A stretch of DNA of 64,000 bases from Paraglaciecola sp030730205. Lineage in GTDB: Bacteria > Pseudomonadota > Gammaproteobacteria > Enterobacterales > Alteromonadaceae. Of this stretch, positions 8,044 through 15,898 are shown one piece after another. The position numbers and the translations under genes were made by a program. Position 1 is the first letter of the stretch, and each line of letters starts with the position of its first letter. Below the pieces are notes generated by a model that was not told the DNA's origin, searched no databases, and saw nothing but the letters and a program-made list of their open reading frames with translations. Where the stretch lies: assembly GCF_052119645.1 (NCBI RefSeq), contig NZ_JBGQOM010000015.1, positions 4,251 through 68,250 of the forward strand, in the 5' to 3' direction.

Positions 8044-9474
8044 ATGGATAAATCTAACTCCGCACAACGTTATGTTAACCAAGCCCTACAACAGGCTAAG
8101 TTAGCAGGAGCCCGCATAGCTGATAAACATATTAATCTTGCGGTTACAGGTTTGAGTAAAAGTGGCAAAACGGCTTTTATTACCTCTTTGATGAATCAGC
8201 TTTTAGAAGTCAATGAAGATGCGGTCTTACCGTTTTTCTCTACTAAACGAGAAGGGCGAATTATCGGTGTGAAACGCAGCACCCAAGTTGATCTAACGTG
8301 TAGTCGCTTTGCCTATGAAGATGCTATCGCAGGCTTGTCCGGATCAATACCCAAGTGGCCTCAATCTACTACAGGTATCTCGCAAATCAGATTGGTGATC
8401 CGTTATCAGAAAAAAAGCGGGTTGAGTAAGTGGCTTCGAGAAGATGGCAAGTTAACGCTGGATATCACCGATTATCCTGGAGAGTGGTTGTTAGATTTAC
8501 CGCTGTTGGATATGGATTTTGCTCAATGGTGTGAATACAGCAGTAAACAGCTGATGGACGGGAAACGTGCGGCACTTGCTAATCAGATTCTTCGCGACAT
8601 CGAATGCATTGATTTACATGGGCCTGGTGATGAATTGCTGTTGCAAAGAACGGCTGAATCTTATGCTGATTATTTGAAACAGTGTCAAAGTGCGGGATTT
8701 CAACTATTGGTACCTGGGCGCTTTTTGTTACCCGGAGAATTATTGGGTGCGCCAGTATTACATTTTTTCCCCTTGTCCTTGAGTCAACTTAAAGAGCAAA
8801 ATGTTGATTTATCTAAACTTGTTAAGGGCAGCAATATCGCGTTATTAGTCAAACGCTTTGAGTATTACAAACAACATGTTGTACGGCCCTTTTATGAACA
8901 GCACTTTAAACGTTTTGATCGGCAAATTATTTTAGTCGATTGTCTTAGCGCCCTAAATAAGGGGGTTCATAGTTATCACGATTTGCAGGCAGCATTGAAT
9001 TGGATAATGCAGAGTTTTGCCTATGGCTCATCTAATGTACTTAAACGATTATTTAAGCCTAATATCGATAAATTAGTATTTGCCGCAAGTAAAGCCGATC
9101 ATATTACGCCCGACCAACAGGTTAACTTAGTGAAGTTACTTGACTCAATGCTACGAGATGCGCGTAAGCAACTGCAATTTGACGGTGTGGTGACTGAATC
9201 CACTCTCATTGCGGCTATCAAAGCTTCCACAAGTGGTAAAACACAAGTAAACGGTGAGATGCTTCCAGTTCTGCAAGGCACTACTGAAGAAGGGGCAAGT
9301 CTAACCTTATTCCCCGGCGAAGTGCCAACGTCATGTCCTCACGCTGATTTTTGGCAGAACCAAGGTTTTGAATTTCCTAAGTTTGCCGCTCCCTTGTTGG
9401 GGGAGCGTCATGCATTACCTCATATCAGGATGGATCAAGTTATAGACTTTATATTGGCCGATAAATTGGTGTAA
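8044..9474 (+). CDS. ycjX: YcjX family GTP-binding-like protein (DUF463)
   Basis: 476 aa counted from the ATG at 8044, which has TGAGG three bases upstream; an open-frame Met 42 bases earlier lacks a ribosome site. The N-terminus carries a P-loop (GLSKSGKTAF, about residues 38-47) and later DITDYPGEW and ASKADHI, as in the YcjX/DUF463 family of Ras-like P-loop proteins. In enterobacteria ycjX and ycjF sit beside the psp genes and belong to the PspF/sigma-54 regulon; their function remains poorly known but is tied to envelope stress. Here they follow pspABC in the same order. Identity is strong; biochemical role is not established. Confidence 0.92.
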   Translation: MDKSNSAQRYVNQALQQAKLAGARIADKHINLAVTGLSKSGKTAFITSLMNQLLEVNEDAVLPFFSTKREGRIIGVKRSTQVDLTCSRFAYEDAIAGLSGSIPKWPQSTTGISQIRLVIRYQKKSGLSKWLREDGKLTLDITDYPGEWLLDLPLLDMDFAQWCEYSSKQLMDGKRAALANQILRDIECIDLHGPGDELLLQRTAESYADYLKQCQSAGFQLLVPGRFLLPGELLGAPVLHFFPLSLSQLKEQNVDLSKLVKGSNIALLVKRFEYYKQHVVRPFYEQHFKRFDRQIILVDCLSALNKGVHSYHDLQAALNWIMQSFAYGSSNVLKRLFKPNIDKLVFAASKADHITPDQQVNLVKLLDSMLRDARKQLQFDGVVTESTLIAAIKASTSGKTQVNGEMLPVLQGTTEEGASLTLFPGEVPTSCPHADFWQNQGFEFPKFAAPLLGERHALPHIRMDQVIDFILADKLV

Positions 9475-9476
9475 AA

Positions 9477-10580
9477 ATGAATAAAAAACATGAACATGAG
9501 CCAGTAGAAAAATCTGAAAAAAGACCCAAACCTCACACTAATGAGGTAGGGGATAAATTCACATCCATTAAGCGTTCAGTGATTATTGAAACAGGTTCAG
9601 TCGAAAATAAAACTCTTCATGCCGATGACGCTAACCTTAAAGGCCAAACGGTTGTAGAAAATCAAATTGAATTGTTGGTCACAGATTTAGACGTTGAAGA
9701 GGCTCTAGGACCGAGGATTGAGTTACGCTCTCATTCTAAATTGAAGAAAATATCTTGGTTACTCGCTACAATTTTGGTGATTGTGTTGAGTATCGCTGAA
9801 TTGTATTCAGCGATATCACTAGTACTCAGCAAGCAGGACTGGATGGCCGGAGGGTGGCTAATCGTCTTCGCTATAGTATTGACGAGTATCTTAGGTTTTG
9901 CCTACCGAGAATTACGGTCTTTGCAACATTTAAAGCAGCAAGAAGAAATGCAGCAACAGGCGGTTGATTTATTCAATACTCCTGCGATAGGCCTGGGTCA
10001 AACACATTGTGAGGCGGTAGCAAGCAAATTACCCAGCCAGTTTCAGCCTTTAGTTGATGAGTGGAATAAGGGCCTGCAGAGTCACTATACCAATACCGAA
10101 GTGTTAAGTTTATTTGAATTAAAGGTACTAACGCCCATTGATAAAATTGCCTTAAATCGTATAACAAGCAATGCGTCTGCTGCGGGTGTAATGATTGCCG
10201 TCAGTCCATTTGCGATGTTGGATATGTTAATTGTGTTATGGCGCAACATTAAAATGGTTAATCAATTAAGCAGCTTGTATGGCATTCGATTAGGATACTG
10301 GGGCAGGGTAGCGCTTATTAAAAAAATATTTCGTTCAATGTTGTACGCCGGGGCAGCAGAAATATTAAGTGATGCGGGAAACTATGCCTTAGGTGTGGGT
10401 TTAACAGGTAAAATATCTACCAAGGTAGCGCAAGGGTTAGGGGCTGGTGTATTAACCACCCGCATAGGGTTAAAAGCCTTACACGAATGCAGACCCATGC
10501 CATGGCTTTCTGTCAAAAAGCCTGGGGTAAGTCATATGACAAAGCAGTTGTTAGAAGACCTAAGCCGCTTTATGAAGTAG
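9477..10580 (+). CDS. ycjF: YcjF family inner-membrane protein (TIGR01620/DUF697)
   Basis: 367 aa. A charged N-terminal tail of about 85 residues is followed by two membrane helices (WLLATILVIVLSIAELYSAISLVL and GGWLIVFAIVLTSILGFAYREL, about 95-145), then a DUF697-like C-terminal domain with more hydrophobic segments (AAGVMIAVSPFAMLDMLIVLW). This is the YcjF architecture. It starts two bases after the ycjX stop, so the two are co-translated. Family knowledge: co-regulated with psp genes, role uncertain. Nothing unusual is visible. Confidence 0.92.
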   Translation: MNKKHEHEPVEKSEKRPKPHTNEVGDKFTSIKRSVIIETGSVENKTLHADDANLKGQTVVENQIELLVTDLDVEEALGPRIELRSHSKLKKISWLLATILVIVLSIAELYSAISLVLSKQDWMAGGWLIVFAIVLTSILGFAYRELRSLQHLKQQEEMQQQAVDLFNTPAIGLGQTHCEAVASKLPSQFQPLVDEWNKGLQSHYTNTEVLSLFELKVLTPIDKIALNRITSNASAAGVMIAVSPFAMLDMLIVLWRNIKMVNQLSSLYGIRLGYWGRVALIKKIFRSMLYAGAAEILSDAGNYALGVGLTGKISTKVAQGLGAGVLTTRIGLKALHECRPMPWLSVKKPGVSHMTKQLLEDLSRFMK

Positions 10581-10617
10581 AGATAAAAGCCATCAGATAC
10601 GGCGATTAAATAATATT

Positions 10618-10635
10618 TGTAGCATTATCTTTACA
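10618..10635 (+). promoter_or_regulatory. TyrR box upstream of phhA
   Basis: TGTAGCATTATCTTTACA fits the TyrR consensus TGTAAA-N6-TTTACA with one perfect half (TTTACA) and four of six matches in the other. It matches 15 of 18 positions of the site before the TyrR gene itself (11565-11582). It ends 88 bases before the phhA start, an activator-like or dual position. Confidence 0.78.
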
Positions 10636-10723
10636 TGTTGTTAACTTGCTGTTGTGATTCGCCCTCTGTCGATTCATGGCTGAGTCAGTAAACTAAAGAC
10701 ATGATTTTTTAAGTAACGAAGTT

Positions 10724-11524
10724 ATGTCAAAGCAAACAAATTACAGTTCAAATCAAGCTGACGCCTTTGGTTTTATTCAGTGGTCAATAGAAGAAAATGC
10801 CACTTGGCGAGCGTTAGTAGAAAAGCAGCTAAAGCTGTTAAAAGGACGAGCATGCAAGGAATATTTGCAAGGTTTAGAGTTATTGGGCCTATCTGCAGGC
10901 GTTATTCCACAACTTGCTGATGTTAATAAGGTACTTGCAGAAACGACAGGCTGGCGGGTCACTCAAGTTCCATCGTTAATTAATTTTGACCGTTTCTTTG
11001 GGCTACTCGCTAATAAAGAATTTCCTGTTGCGACGTTCATTCGCTCAGCTGATGAATTTGAATACTTGCAAGAGCCTGACATTTTTCATGAAATCTTCGG
11101 GCACTGTCCTTTGTTAACTAATCCCGCCTTTGCACATTTTACCCATACTTACGGTAAGCTAGGTGAACAAGCCAGTAAAGAAGATCGTGTTTATTTGGCT
11201 CGCTTGTATTGGTTTACCATTGAATTTGGCTTACTTAAAACACCTGATGGAATTAGGATCTATGGAGGCGGCATACTGTCTTCACCCGGCGAGACGTTAC
11301 ACGCCCTTGACACCCAAGTCTGTGATCATCTTGATATGGATCCATTAGAGGCACTTCGCACGCCTTATCGAATCGATATTATGCAACCGCTGTACTATTT
11401 ACTTAACTCATTTGATGATTTGTTTGCCATTGCGGAACTTGATTTGATGGAACTTGTTAAACAAGCTAAGACATTGGGCTTGCATCAACCTCGGTTCATA
11501 CCCAAACAATCCATGGTGAGTTAA
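10724..11524 (+). CDS. phhA: Phenylalanine 4-monooxygenase (phenylalanine hydroxylase)
   Basis: 266 aa single-domain bacterial aromatic amino-acid hydroxylase, the usual length. The non-haem iron ligands are visible as His122 and His127 in FHEIFGHCP and Glu167 in YWFTIEFGL. It converts phenylalanine to tyrosine with O2 and a reduced pterin in the cytosol, the first step of phenylalanine breakdown. There is no phhB (pterin carbinolamine dehydratase) next to it, where Pseudomonas has one; the TyrR-type regulator follows after 121 bases. A TyrR box lies 88 bases upstream, so induction by aromatic amino acids is likely. The pterin cofactor may be tetrahydromonapterin, supplied through FolX (37118-37483). 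Confidence 0.96.
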   Translation: MSKQTNYSSNQADAFGFIQWSIEENATWRALVEKQLKLLKGRACKEYLQGLELLGLSAGVIPQLADVNKVLAETTGWRVTQVPSLINFDRFFGLLANKEFPVATFIRSADEFEYLQEPDIFHEIFGHCPLLTNPAFAHFTHTYGKLGEQASKEDRVYLARLYWFTIEFGLLKTPDGIRIYGGGILSSPGETLHALDTQVCDHLDMDPLEALRTPYRIDIMQPLYYLLNSFDDLFAIAELDLMELVKQAKTLGLHQPRFIPKQSMVS

Positions 11525-11564
11525 TTTTCTTAATTGGCGAAAACCCTGTTCTGGCGATTAATTT

Positions 11565-11582
11565 TGTAATAATATCTTTACA
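11565..11582 (+). promoter_or_regulatory. TyrR box upstream of tyrR
   Basis: TGTAATAATATCTTTACA matches TGTAAA-N6-TTTACA at 11 of 12 specified positions. It ends 63 bases before the regulator's ATG, consistent with autoregulation. Nearly the same sequence precedes phhA. Confidence 0.82.
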
Positions 11583-11645
11583 AGTTTTTTATATTTAGCT
11601 GCAAATATAAAGGCGTTCAGCTAAGTATTTTTTGCGAGAAAATTA

Positions 11646-13202
11646 ATGCGTTTAGAAATTAGTTGTCAAGATAGGTTAGGAATAACCCAAGATGTGCTTG
11701 ATATTTTGGTGAGTCATCAAATTGACCTCCGTGGCATCGAAATAGATGAGGTGGGGAAAATTTATTTGAATTTTCCCACTATAAAGTTTGAAGATTTTCA
11801 ACATCTAATGCCAAAAATTCGCAAGATAGCGGGTATCGAAGATGTTAAAACAACTGCATTTATGCCTATTGAACGAGAGCAGAACCAGTTAAAAGCATTG
11901 TTAAAAACGCTGCCTGACCCAGTTTTTTCAGTTGATCCCAAAGGCCGCATTATTTTAGTAAATGATGAGGTTTTAAATCAGTTAGATAAAAGCAAAAGTG
12001 AAATACTGGGTGAGGAAATCGGTGATTATATAAAGGGTTTTAATATTAGCCGCTGGCTAGAAGGTAAAAGTGTTAGCGCACAAGTCCAGCGTATCCGATT
12101 TTTAGAGCAGGACTATTTAGCCGATATTTTGCCCGTTATGATCCCTGACCTCGGCGGAGCTAACATTGTTGCTGGAGCGGTTGTCATGCTTAAATCAGAA
12201 TTGCGTTTAGGCCAGCAACTCACCGTTTTTCATCAAGCGAGTTTAGATAGTTTTATCTCTGTTCAAGCCCAAAGCAAACTGATGAAAAAGGTAATTGCTG
12301 AGGCTAAACGGATGGCCGAATTAGATGGGCCAATGATTATTTTTGGTGAAACAGGTACGGGAAAAGAATTGATCGCCAAAGCGTGTCATGAGGCCAGTCG
12401 GCGTTGCGGAGGACAATTTTTAATTCTAAACTGCGGCTCAATTCCTGACGATGTCATTGAAAATGAACTGTTTGGCAGAGTTTCAGGAAGCGTTGGTGAA
12501 ACACAAAGTAAGGTTGGCTTATTAGAATTGGCGCAAGGTGGAACGTTATTTTTAGACGAAATTGCTGAAATGTCGACTCAGTTGCAAGTTAAGTTGCTGC
12601 ATGTTTTGCAAAATAATAGTTACAGGCGAACTGGTGAGAACACAGAAAAAATCGTAGATGTAAGAATTATTTGTTCTACCCAACAAGATTTGGGTAAGTT
12701 AGTCCAGCAAGGACAGTTTAGAGAAGATTTATATTATCGATTAAATGTGCTTGGCTTAGTTTTGCCGCCTTTGCGAGAACGTAAGTCAGATATTTTGCCT
12801 TTGGCAGAACGTTTTCTAAAACAACATAGTCTGAAATTAGGTAGACGGGCTCCCAAGTTAAGTAAAGCCTGTAATGACTACATCCTTGCTTATCCTTGGC
12901 CCGGCAATGTCAGGCAGTTAGAGAATGCACTTTACCGAGCAGTTTCTTTACTCGAGGGAAACGAGCTAGAAAAAGAGCACATCAGAGTGCCTAGTTGTTC
13001 AACGGTGACGAGTTTTGTTGCTGAAGAATTTACGGGTAATTTGGATGAAGAGGTTAAACGTTATGAAAAAGATATACTTGCTCGACTCTATCCGAGCTTT
13101 CCAAGCACCAGGCAGTTAGCTAAAAAATTAGGTTTGAGTCATACCGCCGTGGCCAATAAGTTACGTGAGTACGGCATCAATAAACACACGGTAAATATTT
13201 AG
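11646..13202 (+). CDS. tyrR: TyrR-type aromatic amino-acid transcriptional regulator
   Basis: 518 aa with the full TyrR layout: N-terminal ACT domain (about 1-75), PAS domain (about 80-190), AAA+ domain with Walker A GETGTGKE (about 234-241) and Walker B TLFLDE, and a C-terminal HTH (STRQLAKKLGLSHTAVANKLREYGI). Where sigma-54 activators have GAFTGA it reads FGRVSGSVGE (about 276-285). As in E. coli TyrR, it should therefore work at sigma-70 promoters and not with sigma-54. Phe, Tyr or Trp should bind the ACT/AAA parts. TyrR boxes before this gene and before phhA point to autoregulation and control of phenylalanine catabolism. PhhR is an alternative name for the same family. Confidence 0.93.
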   Translation: MRLEISCQDRLGITQDVLDILVSHQIDLRGIEIDEVGKIYLNFPTIKFEDFQHLMPKIRKIAGIEDVKTTAFMPIEREQNQLKALLKTLPDPVFSVDPKGRIILVNDEVLNQLDKSKSEILGEEIGDYIKGFNISRWLEGKSVSAQVQRIRFLEQDYLADILPVMIPDLGGANIVAGAVVMLKSELRLGQQLTVFHQASLDSFISVQAQSKLMKKVIAEAKRMAELDGPMIIFGETGTGKELIAKACHEASRRCGGQFLILNCGSIPDDVIENELFGRVSGSVGETQSKVGLLELAQGGTLFLDEIAEMSTQLQVKLLHVLQNNSYRRTGENTEKIVDVRIICSTQQDLGKLVQQGQFREDLYYRLNVLGLVLPPLRERKSDILPLAERFLKQHSLKLGRRAPKLSKACNDYILAYPWPGNVRQLENALYRAVSLLEGNELEKEHIRVPSCSTVTSFVAEEFTGNLDEEVKRYEKDILARLYPSFPSTRQLAKKLGLSHTAVANKLREYGINKHTVNI

Positions 13203-13318
13203 GTACTGGCTGAAAACCAATTACCTTGTAAGTGAATGCGGCTTGACTTTATGCGCCGCATAGGATCACTTTTTTGACCCGCATAAATCAGGCGCTCATT
13301 TTTAATTGAGCCGATTAC

Positions 13319-13795
13319 TTATAGATTTTTTATGGGCAGGGCCGTTGTGTTTTTGACTTGCTTTAAGGCAAACGTTGAACTGAGATGGTCAACCAAGGGA
13401 AGGTGAGTCAGCTTTGACTTCAATAAATGTTCGTATTCTTCGATACTTTCCACAATGACTTTAAGTAAATAGTCTTTTTCACCACTAGTGGTATGACATT
13501 CAACGATGGCGTCGATATTTTGTACGGCTTTTTCAAAATCATTGAGTGACTCTCCGTCATGATTTTTTAAGGTTACATAGATAAAAACGGATACGCCTAA
13601 GTTAAGTTTTTTATTATCTAACAGGGTTACTTTTTGTAATATGATCTTTTCTGCTTCAAGCCTTTTTACTCTTCTCCAGCAGGGCGTGTGAGAAAGGCCC
13701 ACTTTTTGGCTTAAGTCGGCCATGGAAATTGTGGCGTCTTTTTGCAAAACACGGAGTATCTCACGATCAAATTTATCTAACTTTACACGACTCAT
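13319..13795 (-). CDS. Lrp/AsnC family transcriptional regulator
   Basis: 158 aa, the standard Lrp/AsnC length. An N-terminal winged HTH (DKFDREILRVLQKDATISMADLSQKVGLSHTPCWRRVKRLE) is followed by an alpha/beta ligand domain (RAM) with YLLKVIVESIEEYEHLL. It lies divergent from the amino-acid dehydrogenase at 14018, a common pairing in which the regulator senses the branched-chain amino acid and controls the dehydrogenase. A perfect palindrome lies in the shared intergenic region. The target is inferred from position only. Not E. coli Lrp itself (164 aa, different N-terminus); closer to BkdR/local Lrp-like regulators. Confidence 0.9.
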   Translation of the reverse strand: MSRVKLDKFDREILRVLQKDATISMADLSQKVGLSHTPCWRRVKRLEAEKIILQKVTLLDNKKLNLGVSVFIYVTLKNHDGESLNDFEKAVQNIDAIVECHTTSGEKDYLLKVIVESIEEYEHLLKSKLTHLPLVDHLSSTFALKQVKNTTALPIKNL

Positions 13796-13868
13796 TTTCT
13801 GTCTAGTTTTATAGGTTTAATGGCGCGTAGCATGCTTAAAAATCTTATCTTTTTCAAGCGGAATTATG

Positions 13869-13882
13869 AGGATATATATCCT
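13869..13882. promoter_or_regulatory. 14-bp perfect palindrome between lrp-like gene and dehydrogenase
   Basis: AGGATATATATCCT is a perfect palindrome in the divergent intergenic region, 74 bases from the regulator start and 136 from the dehydrogenase start. Lrp/AsnC proteins bind AT-rich palindromes of about this size, so it is a candidate operator. This is inference from position and symmetry. Confidence 0.45.
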
Positions 13883-14017
13883 AAGCAAGGTGGGTTTATA
13901 GCAAATTCACTGCGAGATTTTTAAATGCAGAGAAAAACTTGGATGAGTCATCCTCAGGAAAGTGCTATATCATTTGCAACCAATTACATCACCTAAAAAA
14001 ACCATAAGAGATAAGCC

Positions 14018-15073
14018 ATGTCAGTATTTGAACATATAGAATTTGATCAGCACGAACACGTTGCATTTTGCCATGATAAAGAAACGGGTCTAAAGGCTAT
14101 CATTGCTATACATAATACGCATCTAGGTGCATCGTTGGGAGGGTGCAGAATGTGGCCGTACTCGTCAGATGATGAAGCCTTGAATGACGTGCTCCGCTTA
14201 TCAAAAGGGATGACCTACAAGGCTGCGATGGCGGGCCTAAATCAAGGGGGAGGAAAAGCTGTTATTCTTGGCGATCCAAGGAAAGTGAAGACAGTTGCCT
14301 TGATGAGGGCGATGGGGCGCTTTGTTGATAGTTTAAATGGGCAGTATATTAGTGCTGAAGATTCGGGCATGTCTGTCGCTGACTTAAAAATAATGGCTGA
14401 ACATTCGAATCATATTGCAGGAATTGAAGCCAAATACCATGTTTTTGGTGAACAAGCCGATGGTAACCCCGCACCATCGACGGCTTATGGTGTTTTTGTC
14501 GGGTTAAGAACGAGTGTAGAATTTGCCTTAGGGCGGGATTTACAGGGCGTTAAAGTTGCTATACAAGGATTAGGACATGTTGGCATGCGTTTGGCTGAAC
14601 ACCTACATAAGGCTGGGGCAATACTTTATGTAACTGATATTTATCCAGAAACAGTAGAAAAAGCGGTCAGTCAGTTTGCTGCAAAAGCAGTGAGCTTAAA
14701 TGAAATCTATGATTTGGATGTTGACGTTTTTGCGCCTTGTGCGATGGGCGCTATTTTAAATCCTGCCAATATCACACAAATAAAAGCGAAAGTAGTTGCA
14801 GGTGCTGCTAACAATCAGCTAGCGACGGAAGCATGCGGGCAGTTATTAAGAGAAAAAGGCATTTTATATGCGCCAGATTACGTCATTAATGCGGGTGGAA
14901 TTATCGATATTTACCATCAAAAAATACCAAGTTCTCATGATGCCATGAAAGCACATATTGAACGAATTAGCACCACGTTAGTAGAAGTGTACCAACGTGC
15001 TAATGAGTTAGAGCAAGCAACAAATGTTGTTGCAAATCAAATAGCCGAAGAAAGGTTTACGAAAAAGGCCTAG
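14018..15073 (+). CDS. Leucine/valine-type amino-acid dehydrogenase (Glu/Leu/Phe/Val dehydrogenase family)
   Basis: 351 aa, matching leucine dehydrogenase length (about 350). The catalytic domain shows GGCRMWPY, KGMTYKAAMAGLNQGGGKAVI (Lys68 and catalytic Lys80) and ISAEDSGMS. The NAD domain shows GLGHVGMRLAEHL and the C-terminal PDYVINAGGIIDIYH. It should oxidatively deaminate branched-chain amino acids to 2-oxo acids with NAD in the cytosol. Leucine, valine or phenylalanine preference cannot be settled from sequence alone; the family pattern favours leucine dehydrogenase. The ATG has AAGAGA upstream. An Lrp-type gene diverges from it. No bkd genes are adjacent. Confidence 0.9.
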   Translation: MSVFEHIEFDQHEHVAFCHDKETGLKAIIAIHNTHLGASLGGCRMWPYSSDDEALNDVLRLSKGMTYKAAMAGLNQGGGKAVILGDPRKVKTVALMRAMGRFVDSLNGQYISAEDSGMSVADLKIMAEHSNHIAGIEAKYHVFGEQADGNPAPSTAYGVFVGLRTSVEFALGRDLQGVKVAIQGLGHVGMRLAEHLHKAGAILYVTDIYPETVEKAVSQFAAKAVSLNEIYDLDVDVFAPCAMGAILNPANITQIKAKVVAGAANNQLATEACGQLLREKGILYAPDYVINAGGIIDIYHQKIPSSHDAMKAHIERISTTLVEVYQRANELEQATNVVANQIAEERFTKKA

Positions 15074-15098
15074 AAAAAAAGAAAAAGTGAAAAGTGGG

Positions 15099-15127
15099 TT
15101 GCACTTCTATTTACCTTTGTAGATAAT
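15099..15127 (+). promoter_or_regulatory. Sigma-70 promoter of the 4.5S RNA gene
   Basis: TTGCAC (15099-15104), a 17-base spacer and GATAAT (15122-15127) are followed by the G/C-rich discriminator GCGCCCG, as at stable-RNA promoters. The predicted start near 15134 gives a 5' leader of about 36 bases that would be trimmed. Confidence 0.75.
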
Positions 15128-15169
15128 GCGCCCGCTTTGTTCAGAGACTCTGCTTCAAAGTAATTTCAA

Positions 15170-15282
15170 TGGTGGCCTTTTGGTCCCCTCGCAATGATAA
15201 TTTGTGAACTCGGTCAGGCCTGGAAGGGAGCAGCCGCAGCAAAGGACTCATGTGCCGAGGTGTGGCTGAGAGGGCACCACCA
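15170..15282 (+). ncRNA. ffs: 4.5S RNA, signal recognition particle RNA (small bacterial type)
   Basis: The conserved SRP domain IV core is plain: GGTCAGGCCTGGAAGGGAGCAGCC, with the GGAA tetraloop and the AGCA internal loop that bind Ffh. The molecule closes on itself: GGTGG at 15171-15175 pairs with CCACC at 15277-15281. Length of about 113 nt matches the E. coli 4.5S RNA (114 nt). A short T-run follows at 15284-15287. It forms the cytosolic SRP with Ffh for co-translational targeting of membrane proteins. Confidence 0.95.
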
Positions 15283-15293
15283 CTTTTCAGTTG

Positions 15294-15569
15294 TTACTCT
15301 GACTCCTTGTTTTTGTTATTGTCTAAGTATGCAATGCCATGTTTTACCGCGTTTATCGCATTCATTTCCATTTGTTGCCGCTCACTTTGCGGTAAGTAAA
15401 AAGCCATATCAACTTCATAACGAATATAACGTGTTGGTAGTTGGTTAAGGGCCAAACAACATAGATCAGCCAAATAGTCTTCTGACTTCGATTGGGCGAG
15501 TTCTAAACGCACAATTTGCTCTAGAACCAAGTGTTCGTAGTAATTATGAATATCATCATCAAGTTTCAT
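15294..15569 (-). CDS. ComFB-like (late competence development) protein
   Basis: 91 aa counted from the ATG at 15569, which has GAGGAT seven bases upstream; the open frame extends 25 codons further without a ribosome site. The sequence DDIHNYYEHLVLEQIVRLELAQSKSEDYLADLCCLALNQLPTRYIRYEVDMAFYL follows the ComFB family pattern (an N-terminal helix, a D-x-x-ALALNxLPxRY core, then a VDxxFY end). ComFB is a small family found from Bacillus to cyanobacteria and proteobacteria; some members bind cyclic dinucleotides, but nothing here shows that directly. It ends 11 bases after the SRP RNA on the opposite strand, so the two are convergent. Function in this organism is unknown. Confidence 0.72.
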   Translation of the reverse strand: MKLDDDIHNYYEHLVLEQIVRLELAQSKSEDYLADLCCLALNQLPTRYIRYEVDMAFYLPQSERQQMEMNAINAVKHGIAYLDNNKNKESE

Positions 15570-15780
15570 GTTTATCCTCAATCCTTCAAAAGGGGTAAAA
15601 AGAATGTTAAGACCCTTAACATAGCTGGTTTCTATGAAAAACAAAATGCCAATAACGTCAAATTTGACTTTGAAACCGCAGTCATGAATGTCAAAAACAG
15701 TTCTGTAAACAAAAGTGTCCTAATAAAAGGTTATAAAAAATAACTTCTGACGATAAATGACGTTTTTGCAGGTTATATAG

Positions 15781-15898
15781 TTGACCGTTTTAATAGTTAT
15801 TGATTACTATCGTCGCCGAGGTTCACTACCTCATAGATAAAAGTTGTGAAAAATAACTAAGCAATCACGCTAGAAATTTGTGGTCCAGGGAGACATAC
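15781..15898 (+). promoter_or_regulatory. Structured leader of the first TonB receptor
   Basis: A 118-base block from TTGACCG to the ATG, equal in length and similar in sequence to the leader of the second receptor (21703-21820). TTGACC and TTACTA, 17 bases apart, are a likely promoter. Two hairpins follow: GAGGT/ACCTC (15818-15832) and AGTTGT/ATAACT (15842-15858). The ribosome site region reads GTGGTCCAGGGAGACATAC. Upstream to 15570 I see no gene. Confidence 0.65.

Noticed and set aside
13236..13270. ATGCGGC/GCCGCAT hairpin after tyrR as a terminator
   Set aside because: The loop is 12 bases and the T-run is separated from the stem by eight bases; the signal is not convincing.
15531..15743. 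70-aa plus-strand open frame downstream of the SRP RNA
   Set aside because: It overlaps the start of the ComFB-like gene in antisense, has no ribosome site and a low-complexity composition.
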